Below, one piece after another: positions 6,626-16,065 of a stretch of DNA of 64,000 bases. Positions within the stretch are counted from its first letter, which is position 1; each line of letters starts with the position of its first letter. Below the pieces are notes generated by a model. It saw only the letters and a program-made list of their open reading frames with translations. It was not told the DNA's origin and did not search any database. The stretch is taken from the NCBI GenBank assembly GCA_018336195.1, contig JAGXQV010000144.1:1-64000 (forward strand), in the 5' to 3' direction. A program made the position numbers and the translations under genes. This DNA is from Sulfuricella sp. Lineage in GTDB: Bacteria; Pseudomonadota; Gammaproteobacteria; Burkholderiales; Sulfuricellaceae.

Positions 6626-9265
6626 TCAGGATATTTTTGAAAGAACCACGACGACAGCGGTTCCTTGCGGCTGTGCGGCTGAAATGGTGAGGGTCGCGCC
6701 TATCAGCTTGGCGCGATAGTCCATGGTCATCAAGCCCCGACTTTTACCTTCTTCCCCAACGCAAGCGGGGTACCCCACTCCGTCATCCCTGACGATCAGG
6801 CGTACCTCTTTTTCGTCCGATTCCAAATCGATGGTTAATTTGCTCGCGGCGCTGTGTTTCAGCGCATTGTTCAGCGCTTCCTGGGCAATACGGAACAAAT
6901 GCGTAACGATCGCAAAATCGCCGATTTCATCGCATCCGCTACTCCTGAATTCACAGGGTATCCCCGATACGCCGGAAACATCGCTGGCCAGATGGGCCAA
7001 GCTTGGCTTAAGACCCTGCCGCGAAATATCGAACTGGATCAGACCATTGGAAAGATAGCGGACGGTACGGGTGGCCTCCCCGACCAACTCTGCGATGTGC
7101 TTTGCCTTTTGGCTACTTTGACTCCCGGACTTGGAGAGTTCGTTAAACAGCGCAGAGGCAAAGAAGCCTATCGCGGTTAGGGTCTGCCCCACGTTGTCGT
7201 GCAGTTCGCTGCCTAGATGCAGCCGCTCTTCCTCGCTGACCAGGAGTAGGTGAATTTCAAGTTTGCGGCGATTTTTTATCTCTTCCTCAAGGATCTCGGC
7301 TTTTTGGGTCAACGCCTGGGTTCTCTGGGCAACGCGCTGCGCCAAGGAATCATTCAGGGCGACGAGAGCGTTCTCTACCCACTTACGATCACTTAGGTCG
7401 ATAAACGTAGCGAAATGGTGATCGTCCATAAATGTGATATGGACTCTGATGTATTTGACCGCTCCATCCTTGGAGGTGATTTGAACTTCCATCGGTTCAA
7501 ATTCGCCTTTCCCCTCTTTGGCAATATTTATGAGCCGCTTATACTCATTGCTTACCCACGCACGATATTCCGGGTCAGGATAGGCGAGTATCCACCACCG
7601 CGCGAGATTGGGAATATCCTCGATGGAATAGCCGAACATTTCCGTGAAGTAGGGGTTCAAATACAAGGTGTTCTTCCCATCATTGGAGGAAAGCCGCACG
7701 CCGACCGGCAGGCTCTCCAGCATGGTGCGTTCGCGGCGCTCGGCCTCCTGAAGCTTCTCCATGGCCGCAACCACTTCACGGGTGCGCGCCGCGACCATCT
7801 CTTCCAGATGGTCGCGGTATTGAAGAACTTCCTGTTCCGCCCGTTTGCGCGCGGTGACGTCCAGCCCGATGGCCAGCAGGCCGACAACACGGCCGTCGGC
7901 ATCCTTGAGGGTTTTGTCATACCATTCAATCAACTTTTCCCGCCCATCACGGGCAACGATGGCATTCACATTACCGTTGGCATGGAAGTCATTGATTGCT
8001 TCCAGAAACAAGACCTTGGTTTGCGCTTGGATCTGAGGCGGCAAAAAGGTTCCAAACCAATCCTTGCCCCGCACTTCTTCCTGTGAATAACCCGACAGGG
8101 TTTCCAGGTACGCGTTGATGCGAATGATCCGCCCCTCTACATCCAGCACCAGCACGATGGTCTGTGCGGTATCGATCAGGCTTTCGGCGAAATCCCGTTC
8201 ATTTCGCAACATCGCCTCAACTTGTTCGCGTTCCCTTAATTCCGCCTCAAGCCGACTGGAGACGACCGTCTGGCGCTGCCATCCACGGTAGATCAGCCAG
8301 GCTGAACACAGCGTAACCAGGAAGAACAGTACCGCCAACGCGGCTATCTTAATCGCCTGCCGTCGCCACTCGGCAAAATAATCGGCGGTGGCGAGTCCGA
8401 CTGCAACGAAGAGTGGAAGATCATCGATCTGCCGATAAGAAACAGTCCTCTCAAAGCCATCTACACCTGAGTAATTCTGGTAGGTAATAGCCTTGCGACC
8501 GGCCTGAATCATTTCCCTCAGTGGCAGTGGCGCGCCCGGAGAACCGATCAGGTTGCCGACTCCCCGCGGCTCTGGATAGCGTGCGACGGTACCCAGTTCG
8601 CCGTCGCGCAGCACGATACTTCCGTGGGGGCCGACATCAATGGCGGAAAACGTCTGGGAGAGACGCTCCAGCGTAATCGCCGCGAAGGCGATTCCGCCAA
8701 ACGAGCCATCCGGCTGCTCGATGCGCCGAACCAGGAGGATCACCCATTTCTGGTTGATACGGCTTATTTGTGGCTTGGAAAGCAGCAATCCCAGCTTGGG
8801 ATTTTCCCGCAGGCGGATGAAATGGGGCCGATCGGCAATGTTGACTCGCGAATTGGAGACGACATCGCTACCATAAACCAGCATTCCTTGCGCGTCGGCA
8901 ATCCGCAGGGCGTCGATTTCCGGCAAGCGCAGCCGCATCCGCTTGATATGCGTGTTGAAGGCATTTTTATCGACGCCTCTACTAGTGTTACGTTGCTCCT
9001 GGTATTCGTCGATCACATCGACCAGGGCAACATCAACGGCCCGAATGTAGCCAGCAATTTCATTTTCCAGCACCCGCGTCAAATTTTGAGTATTGAGTTC
9101 GGCCTGCTCCTGATAGTGGCGATAACTCTGCTGCATCGACAACCAGATCAGGGTTAAAACCAAAAGATTGATTAACAGGACTCCCCCTATCAAGCGCGAG
9201 ATAAAGGGCTTCGAAGTAACCGTTAAAGGGGGGGAGGCAGATTGTTTAGTAATTGGGCCAACCAT
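6626..9265 (-). CDS. Membrane sensor histidine kinase (Cache-PAS-PAS-HisKA_3)
   Basis: An 879-residue kinase. TM1 (about 24-44) and TM2 (about 305-326) flank a large extracytoplasmic region that looks like a PDC/dCache sensor (Y-G-S-D-V and the D-R-P-H-F segment). In the cytoplasm follow PAS domains at about 360-475 and 515-635, coiled-coil linkers at about 475-515 and 630-675, and a HisKA_3 dimerisation domain with phosphoacceptor His689 (E-L-H-D-N-V-G-Q). The HATPase domain (about 780-879) has N-box Q-E-A-L-N-N-A-L-K-H and G1 D-D-G-V-G-Y. It probably phosphorylates the NarL-type regulator encoded downstream at 5589-6242. The signal is unknown. Confidence 0.93.
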   Translation of the reverse strand: MVGPITKQSASPPLTVTSKPFISRLIGGVLLINLLVLTLIWLSMQQSYRHYQEQAELNTQNLTRVLENEIAGYIRAVDVALVDVIDEYQEQRNTSRGVDKNAFNTHIKRMRLRLPEIDALRIADAQGMLVYGSDVVSNSRVNIADRPHFIRLRENPKLGLLLSKPQISRINQKWVILLVRRIEQPDGSFGGIAFAAITLERLSQTFSAIDVGPHGSIVLRDGELGTVARYPEPRGVGNLIGSPGAPLPLREMIQAGRKAITYQNYSGVDGFERTVSYRQIDDLPLFVAVGLATADYFAEWRRQAIKIAALAVLFFLVTLCSAWLIYRGWQRQTVVSSRLEAELREREQVEAMLRNERDFAESLIDTAQTIVLVLDVEGRIIRINAYLETLSGYSQEEVRGKDWFGTFLPPQIQAQTKVLFLEAINDFHANGNVNAIVARDGREKLIEWYDKTLKDADGRVVGLLAIGLDVTARKRAEQEVLQYRDHLEEMVAARTREVVAAMEKLQEAERRERTMLESLPVGVRLSSNDGKNTLYLNPYFTEMFGYSIEDIPNLARWWILAYPDPEYRAWVSNEYKRLINIAKEGKGEFEPMEVQITSKDGAVKYIRVHITFMDDHHFATFIDLSDRKWVENALVALNDSLAQRVAQRTQALTQKAEILEEEIKNRRKLEIHLLLVSEEERLHLGSELHDNVGQTLTAIGFFASALFNELSKSGSQSSQKAKHIAELVGEATRTVRYLSNGLIQFDISRQGLKPSLAHLASDVSGVSGIPCEFRSSGCDEIGDFAIVTHLFRIAQEALNNALKHSAASKLTIDLESDEKEVRLIVRDDGVGYPACVGEEGKSRGLMTMDYRAKLIGATLTISAAQPQGTAVVVVLSKIS

Positions 9266-9491
9266 CGATATGGACTCTATCCCTGAAACCGGTTCTTATT
9301 TGGAGTGCTTCAAGCTGATTCTAGCCCATTCGCCCTATCAGGCGAACTATTGGGATTTCAATTGCCTGTGTTCCCTTGCCGTTTCACGCCACGCCAGTGC
9401 TTCGAGAATTGGCGCGGCAATGACTACCCAAGTACCTAACACCACCGTTTAGCGCCGTTTTCGGTAAATTATTAACCGGTAGCTACGCCAC

Positions 9492-9959
9492 TTACGACGT
9501 CGCACCATCCGGCGATTCGGCCACCTGCAACACTTTTTGGATCAGCCCGATATTCAGCGCAATCGCTGTTGGGCGATTGACTTTGTGCGGCAATTTGGCA
9601 GGCAGGAACCAGCGGTACTCGGAATGCTCATGGTTCAGACGCGGTTCAATTTCGCGGTCAGTCAGAAGAAGGAAGTAATGCAGTTCGCGCAAGGCCTCGA
9701 CATAACCGATGTCCTTAATCTCGGCACCGTTGATGCCGCCAAAGCTGACCAGATCGCCAGCGGCCAATTCGACGCCGATCTCCTCGGACAACTCGCGCCG
9801 TAACGCGTCACGCGGATTCTCGCCTGGATCGATGTGGCCGCCAAAAAAATTCCACAAGTCGGGCTTGTTGACCGACGCCGAACGCTTTCCAAGCAGGAAA
9901 GTTCTGGTGGAAGTACAGTAAATGATGGCCCATGCTCCGGCCTTATTGTTGAAGTTCAT
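9492..9959 (-). CDS. Nudix hydrolase
   Basis: A 155-residue cytoplasmic pyrophosphohydrolase. The Nudix box is complete: G-G-H-I-D-P-G-E-N followed by R-R-E-L-S-E-E-I-G (about residues 40-64), matching G-x5-E-x7-R-E-x2-E-E-x-G, which binds the catalytic metals. The preceding L-W-N-F-F-G-G is typical of MutT-like members. The substrate cannot be told from the sequence; a nucleotide derivative is usual for the family. It is a stand-alone gene with 226 bases to the kinase start. That gap contains a small TTCGCC/GGCGAA inverted repeat at 9329-9346 and nothing else I recognise. Confidence 0.9.
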   Translation of the reverse strand: MNFNNKAGAWAIIYCTSTRTFLLGKRSASVNKPDLWNFFGGHIDPGENPRDALRRELSEEIGVELAAGDLVSFGGINGAEIKDIGYVEALRELHYFLLLTDREIEPRLNHEHSEYRWFLPAKLPHKVNRPTAIALNIGLIQKVLQVAESPDGATS

Positions 9960-10227
9960 GATCTGCGGGACCGCTCACGTAAATTGACTAAATCATAGCA
10001 TTGCTCGATTGGGTAATCAGTCGCTTTCGTCTCAAGGCGCGGCTATCGCAACAGAACAAGAATCGTGTTGCCCTACAGCAGGAAGCCTTGCGAAAAGGCC
10101 GTGCGGAAGTTGGTTTGCCCAATTAGTACGCGGCTTAAGGAAGGCGCTCCACTCACCAAAGTAGGGTTTTGTTTTTCGAACTTTCGAGATACCCTTGAGA
10201 CATTAGAAGATTGCCTAGGAGTAAAAA

Positions 10228-10632
10228 ATGTCGATCGTCGATTGGTCTAGCGATTACTCCATCAATAATTCCATTATCGATTCCCAGCACCAGCGGCTTT
10301 TCGATATCGTCAACAACCTGCATCTGGCTCTGCTTGACCACGACAAGAGGCACGATGCGGTGTCCGTCGCGCTCGACGAATTGTTTGATTTCTCCAAGAC
10401 ACATTTCGCCGAGGAAGAGCGCCAGATGGAGGCCGCGAACTTCCCCGGACTGGGCGAACACAGGGACGCGCACGCAGCCTTGCGTCAAAAAATACTAGAG
10501 TTTCAAGATCACCTGTCCAAGGAGGAGCCTGTATCCTTAGGTGCCGACTTGCTCGGCTTCCTAATCAGCACGTGGCTGTTTTCGCACGTTTTGGGGATAG
10601 ATAAGAAGTTCGCGCATTATTTGAAGCACTAA
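10228..10632 (+). CDS. Bacteriohemerythrin
   Basis: A 134-residue four-helix di-iron oxygen-binding protein, the normal length for single-domain bacteriohemerythrins. The iron-ligand pattern is present: H in D-S-Q-H-Q-R-L-F, H-F-A-E-E-E in helix B, H-R-D-A-H in helix C, and H-V-L-G-I-D in helix D. The start is ATG with AGGAG 6 bases upstream. It is a single plus-strand gene followed by the terminator at 10743-10777. Family roles are O2 storage, delivery or sensing, which would suit a microaerophilic or facultatively anaerobic host. The 9960-10227 stretch before it holds no gene I can support. Confidence 0.94.
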   Translation: MSIVDWSSDYSINNSIIDSQHQRLFDIVNNLHLALLDHDKRHDAVSVALDELFDFSKTHFAEEERQMEAANFPGLGEHRDAHAALRQKILEFQDHLSKEEPVSLGADLLGFLISTWLFSHVLGIDKKFAHYLKH

Positions 10633-10742
10633 GCCGCCAGTTTTTGTCGCAGGCGAACCCTGCCAACATACCGGTTTCTTGTGTCTGTTGCGCCCGCGCA
10701 ATGATGAAATCCGGCTACAAGAGCTTACATGGACGCTGGAAC

Positions 10743-10777
10743 GCAAAAAGCCCAACCTTTGGAGTTGGGCTTTTTGC
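10743..10777. terminator. Bidirectional rho-independent terminator
   Basis: A 14-bp perfect stem (GCAAAAAGCCCAAC / GTTGGGCTTTTTGC) surrounds a 7-base loop, with A- and T-runs built into the stem. It can terminate the plus-strand bacteriohemerythrin transcript and the minus-strand tRNA-fMet transcript, which ends just before it. Confidence 0.9.
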
Positions 10778-10787
10778 TTTATTTATC

Positions 10788-10864
10788 TGGTTGCGGGGAC
10801 AGGATTTGAACCTGTGACCTTCGGGTTATGAGCCCGACGAGCTGCCAGACTGCTCCACCCCGCG
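10788..10864 (-). tRNA. Initiator tRNA-fMet (CAT)
   Basis: 77 bases including an encoded CCA. The anticodon is CAT in a stem with three consecutive G-C pairs, and the 5' C opposite A at the top of the acceptor stem marks an initiator tRNA. The T-loop is GGTTCAAATCC. Confidence 0.97.
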
Positions 10865-10931
10865 TCTGATGAAGTGCATTATACGGACATCATCCGGTTT
10901 TATCAAGAAATATCGTAACAATATGTTTTTA

Positions 10932-12938
10932 TTAGCCATACAGATGGCAGTGAGTTTCGTGAGCGGTCCCTGCACCACTAACGGGCGGATAAATCTCCCG
11001 GCACTGGCTCATGGCCTTCGGACAACGGGGGTGAAAATGGCAACCAGTGGGAGGATTGGCGGGGGAAGGCAGGTCGCCGCTCAGGCGGATGATTTCGGGT
11101 TTGATGGCTGAATCCACCGAAGGAGCGGCGGAAAGCAGCGCCTGGGTATAGGGATGACGGGGGGTGCTTAGCAGTTCTCCGGCTTCGCCGCGTTCGACGA
11201 TGCGCCCCAGGTACATCACTGCCACTTCGTGGGCGAAATATTCCACCACAGCCAGGTTATGGGTAATGAATAGATAAGCCAGCCCTAGTTCATCTTGCAA
11301 CGCTTTGAGAAGGTTGAGGATTTGTGCCTGGACTGAGACATCCAGCGCGCTGGTGGGTTCGTCGCACACGATCAGCTTGGGATTGACTGCCAAGGCACGG
11401 GCAATGGCGATGCGCTGCCGCTGGCCGCCAGAAAATTCGTGGGGGTAGCGGAATTTTGCTTCCCCCGCCAGGCCGACTTGTTGCAATAATTCGTCCATGC
11501 GCGTTTGACGCTCGGTTTCCGACTTGCCCAGGTTAAGGGCGATCATGCCCTCTTCGAGGATGTCACCCACTCTCATGCGCGGATCGAGCGAGGAAAAGGG
11601 ATCCTGGAATATCACCTGCAAGTCGGCGCGGTGACTGCGCAGACGAGCCGTATTGAGACGGGTCAGTTCGACGCCAGCATGACGCACGCTGCCGGCGGTG
11701 GGCCGCACCAGTTGCAGGATGCCCTTGCCCACGGTGGTCTTGCCACAGCCGGATTCACCGACCAGCGCCAGGGTGCGGCCCGGACGAATATCCAGGGAAA
11801 CCCCGTCAACCGCCCTGACCTGTCCGACGACACGCTGGAATAGGCCTTTGCGGATGGGGAAATGGACTTTCAAACCACTGACTTCGAGTAGGGGGTGCGC
11901 AGATAGCGCCAGGGGTTCGCTTGGGGAAGTCGCTACAGGCACGTAGCCAACGCTTTCAGTTGTCGGCGCGTCCGGGGCATACAAGAAACAGCGGACACCC
12001 CTCCCCTCCCCGGTCTCCAGCCATGCCGGAAGGTTATCCGCACAAGGCGCGAATGCCCGCTCGCAACGTTCGACGAAGCGGCACCCGCTAAAAATCTTGT
12101 CCAGTTTTGGCACGGACCCCTTGATGACATCCAGACGCTGGCCGCGCTTGGCTTGGCCCGGCAGGGAGGCAAACAGCTTTTGCGTATAGGGATGGCGCGG
12201 AGCGGCGAAAAAAGCCTCGCGATCCGCTGTTTCGACGATTTCCCCGGCGTACATCACCGCCACGCGGTTGGCCATTTCGGCTACCACGCCCAGGTCGTGG
12301 GTGATGAGCAGAATTGCCATGCCGCGCTTTTTCTGGAGGCGGCGCAGCAGTTCGAGAACCTGGGCCTGGATGGTCACGTCCAGCGCGGTAGTCGGCTCGT
12401 CGGCGATCAGCAGTTCGGGTTCGCAGGCCAGCGCGATGGCGATCATCACGCGCTGCTTCATCCCGCCGGAAAGCTGGAAGGGATAATCGCCGCTACGCCG
12501 TGCGGCATCGGGAATGCCGACTTCGTCGAGCAGTTCGACGACGCGTAGCCGCAGCGCTTCGCCTTCCAGATCGGTATGTTGTTGCAGGGTCTCAATGATC
12601 TGCTGGCCGACGGTCAACACCGGATTGAGGCTGGTCATCGGCTCCTGGAAGATCATCGCGATGCGCTTGCCGCGCACGCTGCGCATCGTCGATTCGGGTA
12701 ACGCCAATAGATCTTCGCCGCCCAGCAGCACAGCACCACCAGCGACATGCCCGGCTTCCGGCAGCAGGCGCATGAGAGACAGCGCGGTCATCGACTTGCC
12801 GCACCCCGATTCGCCGAGCAGGGCGAAGGTTTCGTGGCTGCGGATGTCGAAGCTCACGCCGTCCACGGCGCGCACGCTGGATTTGCCCGATGCCAGGAGG
12901 GTGGTGAGGTTGCGGACTTGCAGGAGGATTTCGCTCAT
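10932..12938 (-). CDS. Peptide-type ABC transporter, fused double ATPase
   Basis: A 668-residue cytoplasmic protein with two complete ABC cassettes, as in YejF or GsiA. Walker A motifs G-E-S-G-C-G-K-S (first half) and G-E-S-G-C-G-K-T (second half) are both paired with L-S-G-G-M / F-S-G-G-Q signatures and D-E-P-T Walker B regions. Each half ends with the Cys-containing region typical of oligopeptide/dipeptide importers (F-S-G-C-R-F and [11 protein letters not shown]). It overlaps the upstream permease gene by 4 bases (ATGA). It would energise uptake of peptides or related compounds by the two permeases upstream. It is somewhat longer than E. coli YejF. Confidence 0.93.
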   Translation of the reverse strand: MSEILLQVRNLTTLLASGKSSVRAVDGVSFDIRSHETFALLGESGCGKSMTALSLMRLLPEAGHVAGGAVLLGGEDLLALPESTMRSVRGKRIAMIFQEPMTSLNPVLTVGQQIIETLQQHTDLEGEALRLRVVELLDEVGIPDAARRSGDYPFQLSGGMKQRVMIAIALACEPELLIADEPTTALDVTIQAQVLELLRRLQKKRGMAILLITHDLGVVAEMANRVAVMYAGEIVETADREAFFAAPRHPYTQKLFASLPGQAKRGQRLDVIKGSVPKLDKIFSGCRFVERCERAFAPCADNLPAWLETGEGRGVRCFLYAPDAPTTESVGYVPVATSPSEPLALSAHPLLEVSGLKVHFPIRKGLFQRVVGQVRAVDGVSLDIRPGRTLALVGESGCGKTTVGKGILQLVRPTAGSVRHAGVELTRLNTARLRSHRADLQVIFQDPFSSLDPRMRVGDILEEGMIALNLGKSETERQTRMDELLQQVGLAGEAKFRYPHEFSGGQRQRIAIARALAVNPKLIVCDEPTSALDVSVQAQILNLLKALQDELGLAYLFITHNLAVVEYFAHEVAVMYLGRIVERGEAGELLSTPRHPYTQALLSAAPSVDSAIKPEIIRLSGDLPSPANPPTGCHFHPRCPKAMSQCREIYPPVSGAGTAHETHCHLYG

Positions 12939-14341
12939 TTCACCCTCGGGTCAAAGGCGTCGCGCACGCAGTCGGCGAACAGGTTGGCGGCCAGCACCAG
13001 CACGAACATGAAGCAGAAAGCCGCCGTCAGCGACCACCAGACCAGCGGCTCGCGGGCCATTTCCAGGCGCGCCGCGTTAATCATGTTGCCCCAACTCTGG
13101 GTGGTGGGGTCGACGCCCACCCCGACGTAGGACAACACCGCCTCGGCCAGCACCAACCCGGAAAAATCCAGCACCACGGCGATCAGCACGATATGCATCA
13201 CGTTGGGCAAAATGTGGCGCACGATGATACGCACATGGCCGACCCCGAAAGCGGTCGCTGCCTGGATGAAATCGGCCTCGCGCAATTTCATCGCCTCGCC
13301 GCGCAGCAGGCGGCATAGCCCGGTCCAACTGGTCATGCCGAGGATCAGGCAGAGGAACAGCAAGCGCAGGTCAGCACGGGCGTTGACGGTGTCGAACAGA
13401 TCGGCGTTGCTGTCCATGTAAACCTGGAGGATCAGCACGGCTGCGGCAATCAGCAGCACGCTCGGGATCGAATTCAGCGTGGTGTAGAGATACTGGATGG
13501 CATCATCCACCCAGCCCCGGAAATAGCCTGCCGCAATCCCCAGGAACAGCGCGAAGGGCAGCATCACCAGGGTGGTGACGGTACCGATTATCAGCCCGGT
13601 ACGGATGCTCTTCAGAGATAAATAAAACACGTCCTGCCCGACCTTGTCGGTGCCGAAGATGTGATAGTTGAACGACAGCGCCGCCGCCGTCGAGGCGATA
13701 ATCAGGACAGCGGCAACGGCGCCCAGCAAGGTGCGCCAGGGAATTTCGTCCTCTCCCCGGACGATCCGTTTCCAGGCCTGCCCGGCGGATAAGTGGCGAT
13801 GCCGCGCCAGGGAAAGCGTGGTCAACAAGGCGATTCCCCACCACAGCACCACGCCGTGAAAGACTCCCTTGGCGGTGGTCGCGACTACATCGGCGGTGAA
13901 ATCGTCGAAGTCTTCCAGGTGCGCACCGCCGTATTTCAGGCGCGGATAGTCGCGTTTCTGCCCGCCCCCCGGCAGCTCAATGGTTTCCTTGGTGAACAGG
14001 TGGGTGGCAAATGGCGCGGAATAGGTTTTCTCCACATGGGTGCGCAGCGAAGTCGTCATCAAGTCGAAAACGCTCAACACTTCCGGCGCATATTGGCGCG
14101 CCTCGCCGGGCTTGGCTTGTGGGAGGGCAAGGCGAAAATGCAGGGAATCGGCCAAACCGATCACCACGAAAGCCGTCAGCACTGCGGCGGACACCACCCC
14201 TACCCGGCTGCGCGCCACTTTGCGCCAAGGGGCGGCGAGATGCTCGCGTTTCCCTGTCCGCCAGGCATAAAACCATACGCCCGCCACAAGCAGCCAGATC
14301 AGGGCATCAGTCCACAGGAGAACAGGCTTGAAGAGCGTCAT
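12935..14341 (-). CDS. Peptide-type ABC transporter permease (DppC/YejE-like) with long N-terminal insert
   Basis: A 468-residue inner-membrane permease. The C-terminal half (about 215-468) is a BPD-type permease with the cytoplasmic loop E-A-M-K-L-R-E-A-D-F-I-Q-A-A-x-A-F-G that contacts the ATPase. The P-T-T-Q-S-W-G motif is typical of DppC/OppC proteins. The N-terminal part is longer than in usual family members of about 300-340 residues. It has a TM near 7-26, another near 48-67, a roughly 90-residue extracytoplasmic region and further TMs before the core. It overlaps its neighbours by 4 bases on both sides, so the operon is translationally coupled. Confidence 0.9.
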   Translation of the reverse strand: MTLFKPVLLWTDALIWLLVAGVWFYAWRTGKREHLAAPWRKVARSRVGVVSAAVLTAFVVIGLADSLHFRLALPQAKPGEARQYAPEVLSVFDLMTTSLRTHVEKTYSAPFATHLFTKETIELPGGGQKRDYPRLKYGGAHLEDFDDFTADVVATTAKGVFHGVVLWWGIALLTTLSLARHRHLSAGQAWKRIVRGEDEIPWRTLLGAVAAVLIIASTAAALSFNYHIFGTDKVGQDVFYLSLKSIRTGLIIGTVTTLVMLPFALFLGIAAGYFRGWVDDAIQYLYTTLNSIPSVLLIAAAVLILQVYMDSNADLFDTVNARADLRLLFLCLILGMTSWTGLCRLLRGEAMKLREADFIQAATAFGVGHVRIIVRHILPNVMHIVLIAVVLDFSGLVLAEAVLSYVGVGVDPTTQSWGNMINAARLEMAREPLVWWSLTAAFCFMFVLVLAANLFADCVRDAFDPRVK

Positions 14342-15315
14342 TCCAGGCGTATCCTCGGATCGACCAGGGTGTAGGAAATGTCGGTGAGCACCAAGCCGAC
14401 AATATAGAGCAGCGAACCGATGAATACCATGGCGCGAACGATGGCGAAATCCTGGGCCTGGATGGCGTCGATGGTATAGCTGCCCAGGCCGGGGATGCCG
14501 AAGAAGGATTCGCTGACCAGGCTACCCATGAACAGCAGCGGAATCACCACCACCACCCCGGTGAGGATGGGGATCATGGCGTTTTTCAGCACATGACCGA
14601 ACAGCACGCGCATCTCCGACAAGCCCTTGGCACGGGCGGTGCGCACGTAATCCTTGGCGGTTTCCTCAAGGAATATCGTGCGGTACCAGCGCGCCCCGCT
14701 GCCGATGCCGCCTACCACCCCGACGATCACCGGCAACACCACGAATTTCAGGGCATTCACCCCGCTATCGAAACCGGAAATCGGCACCAGATGGAGCATC
14801 TTGCTCACCAGATACTGTCCGCCGATGATGTAGAACAGCCCGGATACCGACATCATCGCCACGCACAACACCACCCCGGCGATATCGATATAGGTGGCGC
14901 GGAAAAACGCCATCAGCATCGCAAAGGTGACATTCACCGCCAGTCCGATCACGAATACCGGCAGGGCGATGGCGAGGCTCGGCCACATGCGGGTCTTGAT
15001 GTCGCGGGCAATGTCGCGACCCTCGTCGGAACTGCCGAATTGCAGGGCGAACATTCCCAGGGATTTTTCGAAGAAAATGGTGTCGGCGGCCTTCCCTGTG
15101 CCTTCCGCTGCCCTGTTCCACATCAACGGCTTGTCGTAGCCGCGCTCGTGCTTCCACTTGGCGATGGCTTCCGGCGTGACATGTTTCACCCCGAGATGAA
15201 TGCGCGCCATGTTGTCCGGGGTGTTCACCACGAAGAACAGCGCGAAGGTAAGCAGGTTCACCCCGATCAGGATGGGGATGGCATACAGCAGGCGGCGCAG
15301 GATATAGGCGGTCAT
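14338..15315 (-). CDS. Peptide-type ABC transporter permease (DppB/YejB-like)
   Basis: A 325-residue inner-membrane permease. It begins with the family signature Y-I-L-R-R-L-L-Y-A-I-P, has about six membrane segments, and has the ATPase-contact loop Y-V-R-T-A-R-A-K-G-L-S in its C-terminal half. The end, D-I-S-Y-T-L-V-D-P-R-I-R, is typical of DppB/YejB. The ATG overlaps the vapC stop by 4 bases (ATGA), so a toxin gene is the immediate translational neighbour. Confidence 0.93.
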   Translation of the reverse strand: MTAYILRRLLYAIPILIGVNLLTFALFFVVNTPDNMARIHLGVKHVTPEAIAKWKHERGYDKPLMWNRAAEGTGKAADTIFFEKSLGMFALQFGSSDEGRDIARDIKTRMWPSLAIALPVFVIGLAVNVTFAMLMAFFRATYIDIAGVVLCVAMMSVSGLFYIIGGQYLVSKMLHLVPISGFDSGVNALKFVVLPVIVGVVGGIGSGARWYRTIFLEETAKDYVRTARAKGLSEMRVLFGHVLKNAMIPILTGVVVVIPLLFMGSLVSESFFGIPGLGSYTIDAIQAQDFAIVRAMVFIGSLLYIVGLVLTDISYTLVDPRIRLE

Positions 15316-15731
15316 GCGCTTTCCAAAACGGCCCAGTCTTCCAACTGTAGCCCCGGCACACGTTCGAAATGGCGGGTATTGTGAGTGACGAGGATAAGGT
15401 TTTCAGCCAGGGCGTGTGCTGCGATCAAGGTATCCATTGTGCCGATGGGCTGGCCGATTTTGCGCAAGTGAGCGGCAAGAGAGCCGTAACAATCGGCGGT
15501 CGCATTTGTCCAGGCCAGGGTCGTCATTTCCTTCAACAAAAGATCGATAGCCGTCCGACGCTTGTCGGTGGCGTCAAGTAGTGCTTGGCCGAAACGAATT
15601 TCCGCGCGCGTCGCCACGGAAATGGCGACTTCCTCGGCTTGCATGGCCGCCAGCAAGCGTTGATGCAGTGCAGGGTAGGTATGGCGCAGCAAATAGCCCA
15701 ATATGTTGGTGTCGGCCAGATAGCGGATCAC
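15312..15731 (-). CDS. vapC: VapC-type PIN-domain ribonuclease toxin
   Basis: A 139-residue PIN-domain protein. Acidic active-site residues are visible: Asp7 (L-A-D-T-N-I), Glu44 (T-R-A-E-I-R-F-G) and Asp100 (G-T-M-D-T-L-I-A-A-H), and the end has T-H-N-T-R-H-F-E-R-V-P-G-L. This is the full VapC pattern, so it is likely an active Mg-dependent RNase. The start codon is GTG, immediately after the antitoxin stop. Its stop overlaps the downstream permease start. The pair sits between the solute-binding protein and permease genes of a transporter operon. Confidence 0.93.
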   Translation of the reverse strand: MIRYLADTNILGYLLRHTYPALHQRLLAAMQAEEVAISVATRAEIRFGQALLDATDKRRTAIDLLLKEMTTLAWTNATADCYGSLAAHLRKIGQPIGTMDTLIAAHALAENLILVTHNTRHFERVPGLQLEDWAVLESA

Positions 15732-16025
15732 TTACTGGCTTTCCTTGCCGGGTTCCGAATTTGTCCAAAAAGCAAAGGGATTGCGCGGCGTCTCGTTCTG
15801 CCTGTCGGACTCCGACAGAAAATCGTCGGGTAGCGGATTTTCCTCAATCATGCGAAAAAGTTTCTCCAACGTTTGCAGGCGGTTGTCTTCCTTGGGCCTG
15901 AGCGTAATTTCGCCGGTAACCTCGTTTTTGCTGATCCACATTTCGCTGACATTGACGCGGAATGCCTTGGGCAAACGCACCGCCTGGCTGTGTCCGGCGG
16001 TAAATACCTTGGCGGTGGCTGTCAT
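15732..16025 (-). CDS. vapB: VapB-type antitoxin (AbrB/SpoVT fold)
   Basis: A 97-residue antitoxin. The start is the ATG at 16025, with AAGGA 7 bases upstream. The N-terminal swapped-hairpin DNA-binding region reads A-K-V-F-T-A-G-H-S-Q-A-V-R-L-P-K-A-F-R, typical of VagC/VapB proteins. The C-terminal part is acidic and Pro-rich, as expected for the toxin-neutralising segment. It abuts vapC. Antitoxins of this family usually repress their own promoter; only 40 bases separate it from the upstream solute-binding protein gene, so read-through from that gene is also likely. Confidence 0.92.
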   Translation of the reverse strand: MTATAKVFTAGHSQAVRLPKAFRVNVSEMWISKNEVTGEITLRPKEDNRLQTLEKLFRMIEENPLPDDFLSESDRQNETPRNPFAFWTNSEPGKESQ

Positions 16026-16065
16026 GGCGCGTCCTTTATGTATATCCAAAAACGTAATTACTTTA

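Noticed and set aside
9329-9346. TTCGCC/GGCGAA inverted repeat as a terminator
   Set aside because: It lies about 150 bases beyond the Nudix stop, has only a 6-bp stem and lacks a U-tract.
14593-15384. Long plus-strand frame antisense to the permease gene
   Set aside because: It is antisense to a clear YejB-like gene, has His/Gln-rich composition typical of a reverse-frame shadow and matches no family.
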